NCBI GenBank assembly: GCA_910579275.1
Contig: CAJTTO010000012.1
Location: 18,817 to 82,816, forward strand
Length of the DNA stretch: 64,000 nucleotides
Direction: 5' to 3'
Origin: an uncultured Lachnospiraceae bacterium
GTDB lineage: Bacteria; Bacillota; Clostridia; Lachnospirales; Lachnospiraceae
The first letter of the stretch is position 1. Each line of letters begins with the position of its first letter. This document shows, piece after piece, positions 54,154 to 63,043 of this stretch. The notes under the pieces are model-generated. The model saw only the letters and a list, made by a program, of their open reading frames with translations. It was not told where the DNA came from and did no database searches. Both the position numbers and the translations under genes were made by a program.

Positions 54154-54984
54154 TCATCTGGTAATCTTTAAAAATAATTCATTGATTCCCTCAAAATAGC
54201 CGACCGTCACGATCGTATTTCCGTTCCCCATTCCCGAAAATACATATTTCTTGAAATATGGCGTCGCCTCCAGCAGCGGGTTGTCCGACTCGTACTCCAT
54301 GGGCGTCCCTAGTCCCATATATTCTGCCCACGCACCAATTATGACATCTGTGTCAATTTCATTCCACACAAGTCCGGTTCTGGCATAAAACTCGTATATT
54401 TTTCCGTTGTCCGCGTCGATGTACGCATCGAGCAGCCTGTTTCCCTTGTCTGCATTCTTCTGGCTGTTTGACAGCTCCATTTTCCAGACAGCCACATTGT
54501 TCCTTGGCTCTAACACGTCAATTGCCGAGTAGAGCGTGGCATTGTAGGATGCGGAACCCACTTCCCGCACTTCGGGCGGCAGGATGCCAAGCTCCTTCAA
54601 AGTCCGGATCCCCTCGTTGCAGGTCTCGTATATCTGCTCATCCGTAATTTCGTTTCCCGACGGTCCCTTATATTTGCGCACAAAGGCATAGGAGCCTTCC
54701 AAATCCTCATATCCCAAATCCGCACTGCCCGCGTGCATCAGCGCGCTCTGCTCACTTCCGGGAATTTCCTGACTGCTGATGCAGTTTGACAAAATATAAA
54801 GTTTTTCGTTTGCGTTCAGACGGTAGCGGTACCCCTCTCCTGCCTCCTCCACATTCTCTATATGGGGCTGGTTGAGGATTCCTTTGTCCTTATATTTTGC
54901 AATCGCTTCCGGCCCCCATATAGAGCCTGCCATCACAAACACGACTGCCAGAAAAACGGCTGCGTACAACGCTGTATTTCTCAT
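54154..54984 (-). CDS. Membrane-anchored protein of a two-component operon
   Basis: 276 residues from ATG 54984 (MRNTALYAAVFLAVVFVMAGS), overlapping the sensor kinase stop as ATGA. Single N-terminal anchor or signal, then an extracytoplasmic domain without recognised family: ENVEEAGEGYRYRLNANEKLYIL, NAYIDADNGKIYEFYARTG-type beta pattern resembling PepSY-like domains (LLDAYIDADNGKIYEF). Translational coupling to the kinase suggests a partner or target in signal sensing. Confidence 0.8.
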   Translation of the reverse strand: MRNTALYAAVFLAVVFVMAGSIWGPEAIAKYKDKGILNQPHIENVEEAGEGYRYRLNANEKLYILSNCISSQEIPGSEQSALMHAGSADLGYEDLEGSYAFVRKYKGPSGNEITDEQIYETCNEGIRTLKELGILPPEVREVGSASYNATLYSAIDVLEPRNNVAVWKMELSNSQKNADKGNRLLDAYIDADNGKIYEFYARTGLVWNEIDTDVIIGAWAEYMGLGTPMEYESDNPLLEATPYFKKYVFSGMGNGNTIVTVGYFEGINELFLKITR

Positions 54985-56384
54985 GATTTTCCTCCCAAGA
55001 TAAACCCTATGCGGGAGCCTTTCCCCTGCTCGCTCTGAATCAGGAGTTCGCTCTGGTGAATTTTCAGGATTTCCGCGCACAGCGCCAGACCAAGCCCCGC
55101 ACCGTTCTTGCTTCGCGCGCGCGACTTGTCCACCATGTAAAATGCCTTGGTGATTTTATTCTGCTCCTCCTTTGGAATGCCGATTCCTTCGTCCGCAATC
55201 TCAAACTGGTAGCCGTATTCGAGCTGCCTGCCCATGACGCTGATGACACTTCCCTCCTCCGATGCCTTGCAGGCATTGTCAATCAGGTTGACAAGCACCG
55301 TCTTGATGAGATTGACCTCTGCCCAGACAGTCCCTTCCTCATAGGAGAACACAAACTGCATCTTCCGGTTTTCCTCAGTAAACATCTCGCTCAGGTAGTC
55401 AAAAAAATCAGAAGCGGGCGTCTCGGTTCGCTGTGCCTGCTCCCGCTTTGCCACAATAATGTCAAGGAGCCGCAGGGACATCGCCTCGAGTCTTTTTCCC
55501 TCCGTGTATATATAGTTTGCCGACAAAAAACTTTTTTCCTCGTCCATCTTATGGGAGCGCAGCATGTCCGCGTATCCGATAATCGCGGTCAGCGGTGTCT
55601 TGAGTTCATGGGCAAATGCTCCCATGAATTCCTCCTTCGCCTCGATTTCATCCTCAAGCTTTTCAATGTTTTCTTCCAGCGCATTTGCCATGTCGTTAAA
55701 GTCATCCGTCAGCTGCCCAAGCTCGTCATGGCTTATCTGGCGTGCCCTGTACGTATAATCGCCCTCGGACATTCTTCTGGTCGCCTTGGTGAGCAGCCGG
55801 ATGGGCTTTGTCAGGAGTGAAGCAATCAAGTGCATAATCACCGTACCAATCAGCAGGATGACAAGCGTCACCCGCCTGTAAAGCGAAAACCCCATCGCGC
55901 GCTCCGTAAAGACATCCGAAACATCCTTCATGGTTTCCAGATAGAGAATCCTGTCGAGCGCATTGACGGCGGCACAGGTATGCACATAATAGCTGTCTTC
56001 CACCTGTATAATGCGGTACGATTTTGTGTCCGGCTCCGTCTGCTGCAGAAGCTGCTCGTCCGCCGTAAATCCGTCGCTTATGTGAAGAACCATTTTCTGT
56101 TCGTCGGCAATCCGAATCAGGCGATTGGCGCTGCGTCCGCCTCGCTCAAGGTTCTGCGCAATTTCCTCGACAGTCCTGTCCGGAAGCACGCTGTACTTTG
56201 CCGGTACATTCAGGGCTGCCGTCTCAAACGCAAATCCCAGAATGCTGCTCTCGTCCCCTGCCTGCCCCACTTCGCGATCGAGGGAGGTCTCAAACACGTA
56301 ATTGACAAAAAAGAATCCGCTCAGCCCAAGCGCCAGCGCCATGACAACCATTGTCGATAACAGTAATTTCAGTGAAATTTTCAT
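54981..56384 (-). CDS. Sensor histidine kinase (HAMP-HisKA-HATPase)
   Basis: 467 residues: membrane segments at about 7-29 and 172-193, extracytoplasmic sensor between, HAMP (ARQISHDELGQLTDDFNDMANAL), H box FAHELKTPLTAIIGYADML, N box LVNLIDNACKAS, and G boxes IADEGIGIPKEE and GAGLGLALCAEIL. Partner is the OmpR-type regulator encoded 44 bp upstream. Signal unknown. Confidence 0.96.
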   Translation of the reverse strand: MKISLKLLLSTMVVMALALGLSGFFFVNYVFETSLDREVGQAGDESSILGFAFETAALNVPAKYSVLPDRTVEEIAQNLERGGRSANRLIRIADEQKMVLHISDGFTADEQLLQQTEPDTKSYRIIQVEDSYYVHTCAAVNALDRILYLETMKDVSDVFTERAMGFSLYRRVTLVILLIGTVIMHLIASLLTKPIRLLTKATRRMSEGDYTYRARQISHDELGQLTDDFNDMANALEENIEKLEDEIEAKEEFMGAFAHELKTPLTAIIGYADMLRSHKMDEEKSFLSANYIYTEGKRLEAMSLRLLDIIVAKREQAQRTETPASDFFDYLSEMFTEENRKMQFVFSYEEGTVWAEVNLIKTVLVNLIDNACKASEEGSVISVMGRQLEYGYQFEIADEGIGIPKEEQNKITKAFYMVDKSRARSKNGAGLGLALCAEILKIHQSELLIQSEQGKGSRIGFILGGKS

Positions 56385-56428
56385 TTTATTTTCTTACCTC
56401 TGTCGTCCAGAGCATTTCCAAACACGCT

Positions 56429-57088
56429 CTAGTCCGTTACTTCCAGCCGGTAGCCTACCTTGTATACCGCCACCAGACTGTGCTCCCATCCCAGTTTTTT
56501 CCGCAGGCGCTGTACATGCAGATCCAGCGTACGGCTGTCCGCAAAGTACTCGCCCTCCCACACTTTTTCATACAGGGTCTCACGGAACAGCGCCACATTC
56601 TTGTTCCGCATAAAAAGAACGAGCAGTCCGAATTCCTTGTTGGTCAGCTCAATGGGTTTGTTCCCTTTCGTCACGCGGTGCGCCTCCACATCCACAACAA
56701 CATCCCCTGCCAGAAGGCGCTGTTCTGTCTTGTTGTACCGCCTTAGCACTGCCTCCACGCGGGCGACAAGCTCCACCACGTCAAAGGGCTTCACGAGATA
56801 ATCATCCGCACCGAGTTTTAGCCCTTTTACCCGATTTTTCACCTCGTATTTCGCCGTGATAAAAATTACGGGAATCCCCAGCGGGCGAATGTACTCCATG
56901 ACATCATAGCCATCCGCCCCCGGAAGCATGATGTCGAGAAGCACCAAGTCAAAGGATTCTTTTTCAATCAGGTCAATCGCCTTTAACCCATCCTGCACGC
57001 TCGTGCAATGGTACCCTGCCGAGGACAGGTTCAAATCAATCAAATCACATATCGGTTTCTCATCATCCACAATCAGTATTTTAATCAT
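56429..57088 (-). CDS. OmpR/PhoB-family response regulator
   Basis: 219 residues from ATG 57088 (MIKILIVDDEKP). Receiver with DD, phosphorylation Asp in LVLLDIMLPG, FITAK and LVKPFD; C-terminal winged helix with ELTNKEFGLLVLFMRN and SRTLDLHVQRLRKKLG. Its start overlaps the end of the preceding gene by 8 bp. Confidence 0.97.
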   Translation of the reverse strand: MIKILIVDDEKPICDLIDLNLSSAGYHCTSVQDGLKAIDLIEKESFDLVLLDIMLPGADGYDVMEYIRPLGIPVIFITAKYEVKNRVKGLKLGADDYLVKPFDVVELVARVEAVLRRYNKTEQRLLAGDVVVDVEAHRVTKGNKPIELTNKEFGLLVLFMRNKNVALFRETLYEKVWEGEYFADSRTLDLHVQRLRKKLGWEHSLVAVYKVGYRLEVTD

Positions 57089-58253
57089 TATCCGTTTTCC
57101 ACCCCCAATAAGCTCTGGCTTTCTCCACAAGTATCTGCATCGTGTCTTCCTCGCTGCACTGGTATTTTCCCTTTATCTCCGTATCTGCCGAAAATCCGCC
57201 CGTCCTCTGGTAATAGATGCTGTAGTCACTCGCGACCGCAAGCTTATGGTTTTCATCCTCATAGCTGTACTTTGCGAGCACGACGATATCTTTTAACCCG
57301 TCACCGTCAATGTCGCGGCAGTTGATTCCTTTGAGTGCGTACAGATTGTCATAGTCCCCCATTGGCTGCAGCGCGGACACAATATCTCCCTGTTCGTTGA
57401 CAAGGTAAATCATAAAAACATCGTAATCCGCAATGCGGTATGTCCCCGGAACAACCTGCAGTTTCCCGAGTTTGCCAAATGTTCTGGTATAGCACTGCTC
57501 CGAAATCATCTGGAAATGATGCTGTTTCAGCTCCTTTAGCGTGACAGCCGTGTACAGGAACTCCGTCGAGTACCCATCCCTGACAAATGCAGTGATGGAC
57601 TTCGCGTTTTTGTTCATGCCAAAGCGGTTTAACTTGTCCGATATACGGTAATCGCGAAAAAATTGATACATGCCGGACTCGGGCGCCGTCTGGAACAGGA
57701 CATCTCCGACCTTGTATTTTTTCAGACTGTCGCCGTCCTGATACTGGCTCGTTGTAATCAAAATAATGTCCGTGCACATGTCGCCGTTCAAATCCTGAAA
57801 TGCGATGGAGGCAATCTCCTGTTCCGGCTGCTCCATCTGCCCGCGCACGCGGCTGTTGGTCTCGAGCTGGTCTGTCTTATACAGGATATTTCCGTCCGAG
57901 TCTGTCAGAAACAGTGCAAGACGATGGTACATTCTGTCAAACGCGGGTATCAGAAATATGCCCGAGGAGGTCTCCTCGTCAGAAGCTGCGCCGGTGTCCG
58001 GTTCCGTCCCCGAGTCCTCCGCTTCCTCCGGCATCACCTCCGGCTCAAACGGAAAAATCTGGCTCTCCACAATCTCAAAGCCTTTTTCCGTGATATCGCT
58101 TCTGGATGTGATGGAGGCAAATCGCCCGCTGTACTCCTCATACTGTTCACGTGTATTATCCGTTGTCAAATTGTCCGCCTCAACCATAAGCCGCGGGGCA
58201 AGAAGCATGGCAATGCATGCCCCTGCAAGTATGCGCGTTCTTCTTTTCATCAT
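57081..58253 (-). CDS. Secreted FG-GAP/VCBS-repeat-like protein
   Basis: 390 residues from the first of two ATGs (58253). Signal sequence (TRILAGACIAMLLAPRLMVEA). It has repeat-like acidic loops of FG-GAP type: FQDLNGDMCTDIILITTSQYQDG and CRDIDGDGLKDIVVLAKYSYEDE. The Asp-rich loops would bind calcium. First gene of the operon with regulator, kinase and anchored partner; perhaps an envelope-stress output or sensor accessory. Specific function unknown. Confidence 0.82.
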   Translation of the reverse strand: MMKRRTRILAGACIAMLLAPRLMVEADNLTTDNTREQYEEYSGRFASITSRSDITEKGFEIVESQIFPFEPEVMPEEAEDSGTEPDTGAASDEETSSGIFLIPAFDRMYHRLALFLTDSDGNILYKTDQLETNSRVRGQMEQPEQEIASIAFQDLNGDMCTDIILITTSQYQDGDSLKKYKVGDVLFQTAPESGMYQFFRDYRISDKLNRFGMNKNAKSITAFVRDGYSTEFLYTAVTLKELKQHHFQMISEQCYTRTFGKLGKLQVVPGTYRIADYDVFMIYLVNEQGDIVSALQPMGDYDNLYALKGINCRDIDGDGLKDIVVLAKYSYEDENHKLAVASDYSIYYQRTGGFSADTEIKGKYQCSEEDTMQILVEKARAYWGWKTDND

Positions 58254-58345
58254 ATGCGCCCTTTCCAAAAATCGCTGCCGCATTTCCTAATTACCCCTAT
58301 ATTCTATCACCGACGGTCTGATTTTTCAAACGCTTTCTACTGCCC

Positions 58346-58388
58346 CGAAAAAACAATGTCCGCAGCGCTCACGCACCACGGACATTGT
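58346..58388 (-). terminator. Terminator after the YbjQ gene
   Basis: ACAATGTCCG (58353-58362) / CGGACATTGT (58379-58388), 10-bp perfect stem, followed by T6 on the minus strand. Confidence 0.82.
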
Positions 58389-58399
58389 CAGGAAACAGG

Positions 58400-58711
58400 T
58401 TATCTGAATTTTACTGCGGTGCCGTATGCCATGACCTCTGCGGCTCCCTGCATGACTGCTGCTGATGCGTAGCGGATATTTACAACCGCGTCGGCACCGA
58501 GCTTTTCGGCTTCCCCTACCATGCGCTTTGTCGCAAGCGCACGCGCCTCGTTCATCATCTCTGTGTAGGCTGTCAGCTCACCGCCCACCAGTGTCTTAAA
58601 GCTCTGCGTAATGTCCCTTCCGACATTTTTTGACTGGATGGTGCTTCCCTTGACCATTCCCAGCATTTCAAATTCCTTCCCGCTAATGTAATCAGTATTG
58701 ACTAAGATCAT
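58400..58711 (-). CDS. YbjQ/DUF74-family protein
   Basis: 103 residues: ILVNTDYISGKEFEMLGMVKGSTIQSKNVGRDITQSFKTLVGGELTAYTEMM-type sequence, then ARALATKRMVGEAEKLGADAVVNIRYASA, the YbjQ/heavy-metal-binding-like fold. Pentameric in solved relatives; role unclear. Overlaps the preceding membrane protein gene by 20 bp with GGAGGAG inside that gene as its ribosome site. Confidence 0.93.
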   Translation of the reverse strand: MILVNTDYISGKEFEMLGMVKGSTIQSKNVGRDITQSFKTLVGGELTAYTEMMNEARALATKRMVGEAEKLGADAVVNIRYASAAVMQGAAEVMAYGTAVKFR

Positions 58712-58928
58712 CTTCTTCTCCTCCTTTAATTTCTTTCATTCTGCTTAACAGCACACCGAGCATGACTGCCGCCAGAATCAGCGGCACTATTACCAAAAGT
58801 ATCTTAACGGCCATCGGGACGCCGGGTACTGCCATAAAAAATATTGCCGCTCCAATATAGTATACAATCATAATGAAAGCAATCACGATTGGCGCAGCCA
58901 TTTTTTTCCAATATTTCATCTGCATCAT
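58692..58928 (-). CDS. Small two-helix membrane protein
   Basis: 78 residues from ATG 58928 (GGGG 3-5 nt upstream). Two membrane segments: MAAPIVIAFIMIVYYIGAAIFFMAV and PMAVKILLVIVPLILAAVMLGVLL, with an acidic tail. Co-translated with YbjQ. Family not recognised; perhaps an anchor for YbjQ. Confidence 0.78.
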   Translation of the reverse strand: MMQMKYWKKMAAPIVIAFIMIVYYIGAAIFFMAVPGVPMAVKILLVIVPLILAAVMLGVLLSRMKEIKGGEEDDLSQY

Positions 58929-58994
58929 GTCCCCCTCTCTCAGTGCATGCCCAAAAGCCAAAACAGCCGGACACACATCTTTTTCCTGTCTGTC

Positions 58995-59195
58995 TCAAAT
59001 GTCGATTTCCAACGGTTTGTCAATGTCTTCGGAAACATATTTCCCGTTTTTTTTCCGCTGCCGGACACACTCCGACAACAGGTACTCAATCTGTCCGTTG
59101 ACAGAGCGGAAATCGTCCTCCGCCCACGCGGCGACCGCCTCATACAGCTTAGCCGAGAGCCTGAGCGGCACTTGCTTTTTTCCAGAATCACCCAT
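58995..59195 (-). CDS. Arc/RHH-like small DNA-binding protein
   Basis: 66 residues from ATG 59195 (AAAGGAATG upstream). QVPLRLSAKLYEAVAAWAEDDFRSVNGQIEYLLSECVRQR is the Arc-type ribbon-helix-helix: strand VPLRLS, helix, then SVNGQIEYLL. Follows the SPFH gene by 55 bp. A palindromic operator-like site overlaps the SPFH promoter, so autoregulation is plausible. Confidence 0.85.
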   Translation of the reverse strand: MGDSGKKQVPLRLSAKLYEAVAAWAEDDFRSVNGQIEYLLSECVRQRKKNGKYVSEDIDKPLEIDI

Positions 59196-59250
59196 AACAT
59201 CATTCCTTTTTTGTTTTTCGGAGCGCAGTCCCTGCGCCCTTTTCATGCAA

Positions 59251-60255
59251 TTAATATAAGCTGCCTGAATTTACAATCGGCTGTGCATCGCGGTTTCCGC
59301 AGAGAACCACAAGCAGGTTGGAGACCATCGCCGCCTTGCGCTCCTCGTCCAGCTCAACCGTGTGGTTTTCATTCAAGCGCTCCAACGCCATCTCAACCAT
59401 GCCGACTGCGCCGTCCACGATCATTTTCCGCGCGTCAATAATCGCAGATGCCTGCTGGCGCTGGAGCATGACTGCCGCGATTTCCGGCGCGTAGGCAAGA
59501 TATGTAATGCGCGCCTCGACAACCTCGATTCCCGCCTCCTCGACACGTTTCTGAATCTCCTCGCGGATTCTGCCCGCAACGATATCGCTTGAACCGCGCA
59601 GGCTTCCCTCGTCCGACACGCCGTCTCCGGTCGTGTCCACATTCGGCGCCACGTCATAGGGATAGATGCGCACGATATCGCGGAGTGCACTGTCACACTG
59701 CAATGACAGGAATTCTTTGTAATTGTCAACACTGAACACTGCCTTTGCGGTGTCCACGACTTTCCATGTGACGGCGATTCCAATTTCAATCGGATTGCCA
59801 AGACAGTCGTTAATCTTCTGTTTGTTGTTGTTCAGGGTCATGATTTTCAGCGAAATCTTGTTGCTGTACAAATCCACGTTTGTTCCTGTCGACTTGTTCG
59901 CGATTGCCAGCAGCGCGGCGGAATCGTTGACATCCCCGCTCTGGTTCAGCTTTGTCCGCGCCGCGGGGTTCACGCTCGTGCAGAACGGATTGACAAAATA
60001 AAAACCGTCCTCTTTTAATGTGCCCACGTATTTGCCGAACAGCGTAAGCACCAGCGCCTCCTGCGGCTTTAAGACTTTCAGCCCTGCAAGAAGTATTGTC
60101 GCCGCAACGGCCACAAGAATACTCCCGACCACAATTGAGGCATATGCGTTTTGCGCCCCGAATACAATCCCAGCCACGGCAGCTGCATACAGTACCAATA
60201 TGCCTGTCAATGCCGCCATTCCGTTCTTTTTTCTTGACAAAACCTTCTCTTCCAT
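59251..60255 (-). CDS. SPFH/Band 7 membrane protein
   Basis: 334 residues from ATG 60255 (GGAGGG 6-8 nt upstream). Two N-terminal membrane segments ([38 protein letters not shown]), the SPFH core ([82 protein letters not shown]) and a C-terminal tail. SPFH proteins form membrane scaffolds. The pairing SPFH plus small Arc-like protein recurs in Firmicutes and Actinobacteria. Confidence 0.94.
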   Translation of the reverse strand: MEEKVLSRKKNGMAALTGILVLYAAAVAGIVFGAQNAYASIVVGSILVAVAATILLAGLKVLKPQEALVLTLFGKYVGTLKEDGFYFVNPFCTSVNPAARTKLNQSGDVNDSAALLAIANKSTGTNVDLYSNKISLKIMTLNNNKQKINDCLGNPIEIGIAVTWKVVDTAKAVFSVDNYKEFLSLQCDSALRDIVRIYPYDVAPNVDTTGDGVSDEGSLRGSSDIVAGRIREEIQKRVEEAGIEVVEARITYLAYAPEIAAVMLQRQQASAIIDARKMIVDGAVGMVEMALERLNENHTVELDEERKAAMVSNLLVVLCGNRDAQPIVNSGSLY

Positions 60256-60288
60256 AGTGTTCCCTCCTAATAAGTATATGATTTGTTT

Positions 60289-60331
60289 ATTATTTCTAAG
60301 TGATATGATTATGATATCACTTAGAAATAAT
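60289..60331. promoter_or_regulatory. Operator-like palindrome
   Basis: 18-bp perfect inverted repeat: ATTATTTCTAAGTGATAT (60289-60306) and its complement (60314-60331), 7-nt spacer. It lies over the promoter of the SPFH operon, so a repressor site is more likely than a terminator. Confidence 0.7.
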
Positions 60332-60339
60332 TTTGTCAA
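60311..60339 (-). promoter_or_regulatory. Sigma-A-like promoter of SPFH-RHH operon
   Basis: Minus-strand TTGACA (plus 60334-60339), 17 nt, TATCAT (plus 60311-60316). Confidence 0.7.
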
Positions 60340-60361
60340 CAGGAATCAAAACAATTTTTAC

Positions 60362-60390
60362 TTTACACCCCTTTTCGAATCTGTTATGAT
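60362..60390 (+). promoter_or_regulatory. Sigma-A-like promoter of small gene P4
   Basis: TTTACA (60362-60367), 17 nt, TATGAT (60385-60390), 47 nt before the start. Confidence 0.65.
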
Positions 60391-60437
60391 AAGGGAGTAC
60401 GGATTTATTCCCTTTATTAATGAAAGCAGGTGAAGCT

Positions 60438-60629
60438 ATGCCGAACAATGCAGAAATTGCAAAGGATACCATTGAACAGTTTCAAAAGATCCAGCGATTT
60501 ATGGCAATTGCCAAAAAAGAAAACGCGACAGAAACGTATGCAGAATTAAAATCAGAATACCTCTCTTTAAAAGCATTGTTAAATGTTATAGGTGTAAATT
60601 TAATTGATATCGACACAATCAAAGAATAA
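60438..60629 (+). CDS. Small protein of a four-member family (P4)
   Basis: 63 residues from ATG 60438, CAGGTGAA 3-6 nt upstream. MPNNAEIAKDTIEQF, IQRFMAIAKKENATETYAEL, YLSLKALLNVIGVNLIDID then TIKE. Closest to P3. Far from flagellin genes, which argues against a strictly flagellar role. Own promoter and terminator. Function unknown. Confidence 0.85.
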   Translation: MPNNAEIAKDTIEQFQKIQRFMAIAKKENATETYAELKSEYLSLKALLNVIGVNLIDIDTIKE

Positions 60630-60640
60630 AATCCACAAGA

Positions 60641-60689
60641 AAAATGTCTTTGCTGATGTTCTTAGAACGAACATCAGCAAAGACATTTT
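60641..60689. terminator. Bidirectional terminator between P4 and the receiver gene
   Basis: 21-bp perfect stem (60641-60661 with 60669-60689), 7-nt loop, A/T ends on both sides. Unusually long for a terminator. Confidence 0.85.
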
Positions 60690-60694
60690 CCATT

Positions 60695-61108
60695 CTATAT
60701 TCTTTTTGCATGGGCAGCCAGCGCGCCAAATATTTTCTCCATATCAAAAGGCTTGGTCAGATGGTCGTTCATGCCCGCCTCCCTTGTCTGTCGGATGTCC
60801 TCCTCGAAGTCATTTGCGGTGAGCGCCAGTATCGGTATTGTCTGCGCGTCCGCGTGTGCCATCGCGCGGATGCGTTTCGTCGCTTCCACGCCGCCCATGA
60901 CAGGCATGTGCATGTCCATCAGAATCACGTCGAACGTGCCCTGCCGGCTGTTCTCAAACAGCTCAACCGCAATCTGCCCGTTTTCCGCCGTGGTGACAAA
61001 CAGCCCGCGCTCCCGCAAAACCTCCGTCACGATTTCCAAATTCAGCTCATTGTCCTCAACCACCAAAACTTTCATTCCGACAAGGGAATCTTCTCTCTCT
61101 TTTTGCAT
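60695..61108 (-). CDS. Stand-alone response-regulator receiver domain
   Basis: 137 residues: VLVVEDNELNLEIVTEVL, phospho-Asp in VILMDMHMPVMGG, LALTAN and LTKPFD. No output domain. It resembles the receiver of hybrid kinases (VVEDNELN, MDMHMPVMDG) rather than CheY. Downstream of the choloylglycine-hydrolase-like gene by 32 bp. Cognate kinase not in the window. Confidence 0.92.
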   Translation of the reverse strand: MQKEREDSLVGMKVLVVEDNELNLEIVTEVLRERGLFVTTAENGQIAVELFENSRQGTFDVILMDMHMPVMGGVEATKRIRAMAHADAQTIPILALTANDFEEDIRQTREAGMNDHLTKPFDMEKIFGALAAHAKRI

Positions 61109-61140
61109 ATCAGTGCCTCATTCCATTCTTTTCATACTGT

Positions 61141-62145
61141 TTACGTTCTTTCACAGCCGCAAGCGCCATTCTCATTCTGATAAAAAATTTGTTCCTCCTT
61201 TATTGCAGGGTACCGGACCAGCCTTTCACCGTCCAAGTCCTCCCTGTGCATGTCGACCCCCGTGATCCGGTGATTGTCATATGTCGTATAGTAGTAAATT
61301 CCCTTAGTCGCATTGCAGCAGGAAGTGTAGAGCGTGACCTCGTACTTTCCGTTTTCCAGCACGCAGCATCCCCGCTGCTGTTCAACAGCGCCTAAAATAT
61401 GAAAAAACTGGCTGACGCTCTCATTCTCACCCTTGCCGCAGACGGAATTCATCTTGGTAAATGCCGCGCGGACAAACCGCGACTGGGAAGACAAATCGCC
61501 CGGCAGCCCGATTGCCCCCATCCCGAGACAGTACTGGTGCAGGGCAAGCCCCGGTGCAAACGTGTTGACCGGCGGTTTCGCGGACAGATGCATGTAATTA
61601 TTCAGCGCAAACAACTGCGTCGCAAACGGAGGATTGTTTGTCAGCACCCCCACCGGATTGTCATAGATTTTTAAGCCGTCCGCGACTGCTTCGACGGTGA
61701 CCGACTCCTCCCTGTCCGCAATCATCCAATGCAGCTGTGCAAGCGGCAGGTCAGGGTTAAACCTTGTATTGCGCAGATTGATATTTTCGAGGAAAGAACG
61801 TGCCTGCCCCACAGTAGCACACTGACCCAGAATCCACGGAATCAGTTCAAACTGTGCAATGTTATCCTTGTCCCGTTCATATTCCCTATAAACAGCATTT
61901 CCCACAAAATTAAGTCCTGCCATCGCCAGCCCTTTTTCATTCACAGCATCATAATACAGCGGGTAATCCTCCGCCACATACGCCATGCCGATTATCGCAT
62001 AATGTGTTTTGATGTCCTCTTTTTCCCGAAAATGAAACGGATAGTTTCTGGGTGTGACAGTCACCTCGTCACCATAGGAAAATTCGTTATCCAGTGTGCG
62101 TCCAAAATAGAAATCTTCTGTCCTGTAAGCTGCTGCTGTGCACAT
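61141..62145 (-). CDS. Choloylglycine hydrolase family (bile salt hydrolase / acylase)
   Basis: 334 residues from ATG 62145 (GGAG 8 nt upstream), which places the catalytic Cys second: MCTAAAYRT. Other Ntn-hydrolase residues are in place: FGRTLDNEF (Arg, Asp), AGLNFVG (Asn), GVLTNNPPF (Asn) and SRFVRAAF (Arg). The enzyme removes the glycine or taurine amide of bile salts or cleaves related amides (penicillin V, acyl homoserines). An upstream open reading with a hydrophobic stretch is not needed. Length is typical (316-338). Gut habitat fits. Confidence 0.92.
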   Translation of the reverse strand: MCTAAAYRTEDFYFGRTLDNEFSYGDEVTVTPRNYPFHFREKEDIKTHYAIIGMAYVAEDYPLYYDAVNEKGLAMAGLNFVGNAVYREYERDKDNIAQFELIPWILGQCATVGQARSFLENINLRNTRFNPDLPLAQLHWMIADREESVTVEAVADGLKIYDNPVGVLTNNPPFATQLFALNNYMHLSAKPPVNTFAPGLALHQYCLGMGAIGLPGDLSSQSRFVRAAFTKMNSVCGKGENESVSQFFHILGAVEQQRGCCVLENGKYEVTLYTSCCNATKGIYYYTTYDNHRITGVDMHREDLDGERLVRYPAIKEEQIFYQNENGACGCERT

Positions 62146-63043
62146 ACGGGCTTCTCCATTCTTTCTATTGATAATATGATAATATGCATAACCTAACAGC
62201 ACCAGACTTGAAAATGCGCTGGTGCTGACAAATATGCTTATCTTTATTATACTTGCTTTGGGATATAATATCAATCATGGCGTAAGATATTTTTATGCAT
62301 TGACTGCCATTGGGTTACTGTTCAGACATCCACCAAAGTGGTGGGAATCATGCGCCAAAATGCTTGCCTTTTAGCATTTACTCCGTATAGCGGATTTTGC
62401 CTTGTTTCGGTTTGTGCTTTTGCTGCTCCGAAGTCAACACAGGCACCCACCCCTTGTGGTTAGGATTTTCTTTGTCTTACTCGAAGCTATGTTTGTTATG
62501 TTTTCAGATTTGATTCTAAATCCGGCTGATGGCTATTCCTCCACAGGCTTTTTATTCCCGCTTCTTAGGTACTGTGCCACCACTTTCGCCGGGATTAAGA
62601 TAAGTTATAGCGGCAGTGGAATATCCTAACTGATATACCAGCATTTCCTGCTGGTTTCCACTTTTCCTTACCAGCGTGACATCAGCCTGCAACAGCTTTA
62701 TCATTCACGTCCCGGTTTACCACGTTCCAACAATCCTATCATTGAATACTTTTAGGTGCTTCCTCTAAGCCTGTGCCCAGTTCAAAGAACCTTACCGCCT
62801 GTAACGATATGTGGATGTTCATAACAACCAGTCTTACTAATCCACGGACACCCCAATTTAATGGGGAATTGCCTTTTGCAAACAGGACGTTAATCGCCCT
62901 GTTGTGTTGGTCTGAATATTGTCGCTCATGTTTCTCCTTGTTGGGCAATGTGTGCAAGCACACATAAAAAAAGACGCATGGTTTACAATTTACTGTTCCA
63001 TGCACCTTTACGCTGTTATTTTGATATTAAATTATTTCTCTGA
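62146..63043. other. Non-coding tract with hairpins, possible mobile-element remnant
   Basis: About 900 bp without a supported gene. Minus-strand features: CCCC-ATTAAATT-GGGG near 62856, CCAGCA-GGAAA-TGCTGG near 62645, CCACCACTTTGGTGG near 62330. Two short readings (87 and about 45 residues) are broken and unrecognised. GTTACTGTTCAG at 62314 resembles one end of the outer MITE, but no partner end was found. Could be an IS200/605-type or group II intron relic; neither is shown. Confidence 0.4.

Noticed and set aside
62146..62274. N-terminal extension with a hydrophobic stretch on the choloylglycine hydrolase-like gene
   Set aside because: The catalytic Cys must be exposed at the N terminus and GGAG lies 8 nt before ATG 62145; no ribosome site for the longer form.
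62739..63005. 87-residue reading on the minus strand, considered as a TnpB C-terminal fragment
   Set aside because: No zinc-ribbon cysteines or catalytic motif seen; similarity too weak to claim.
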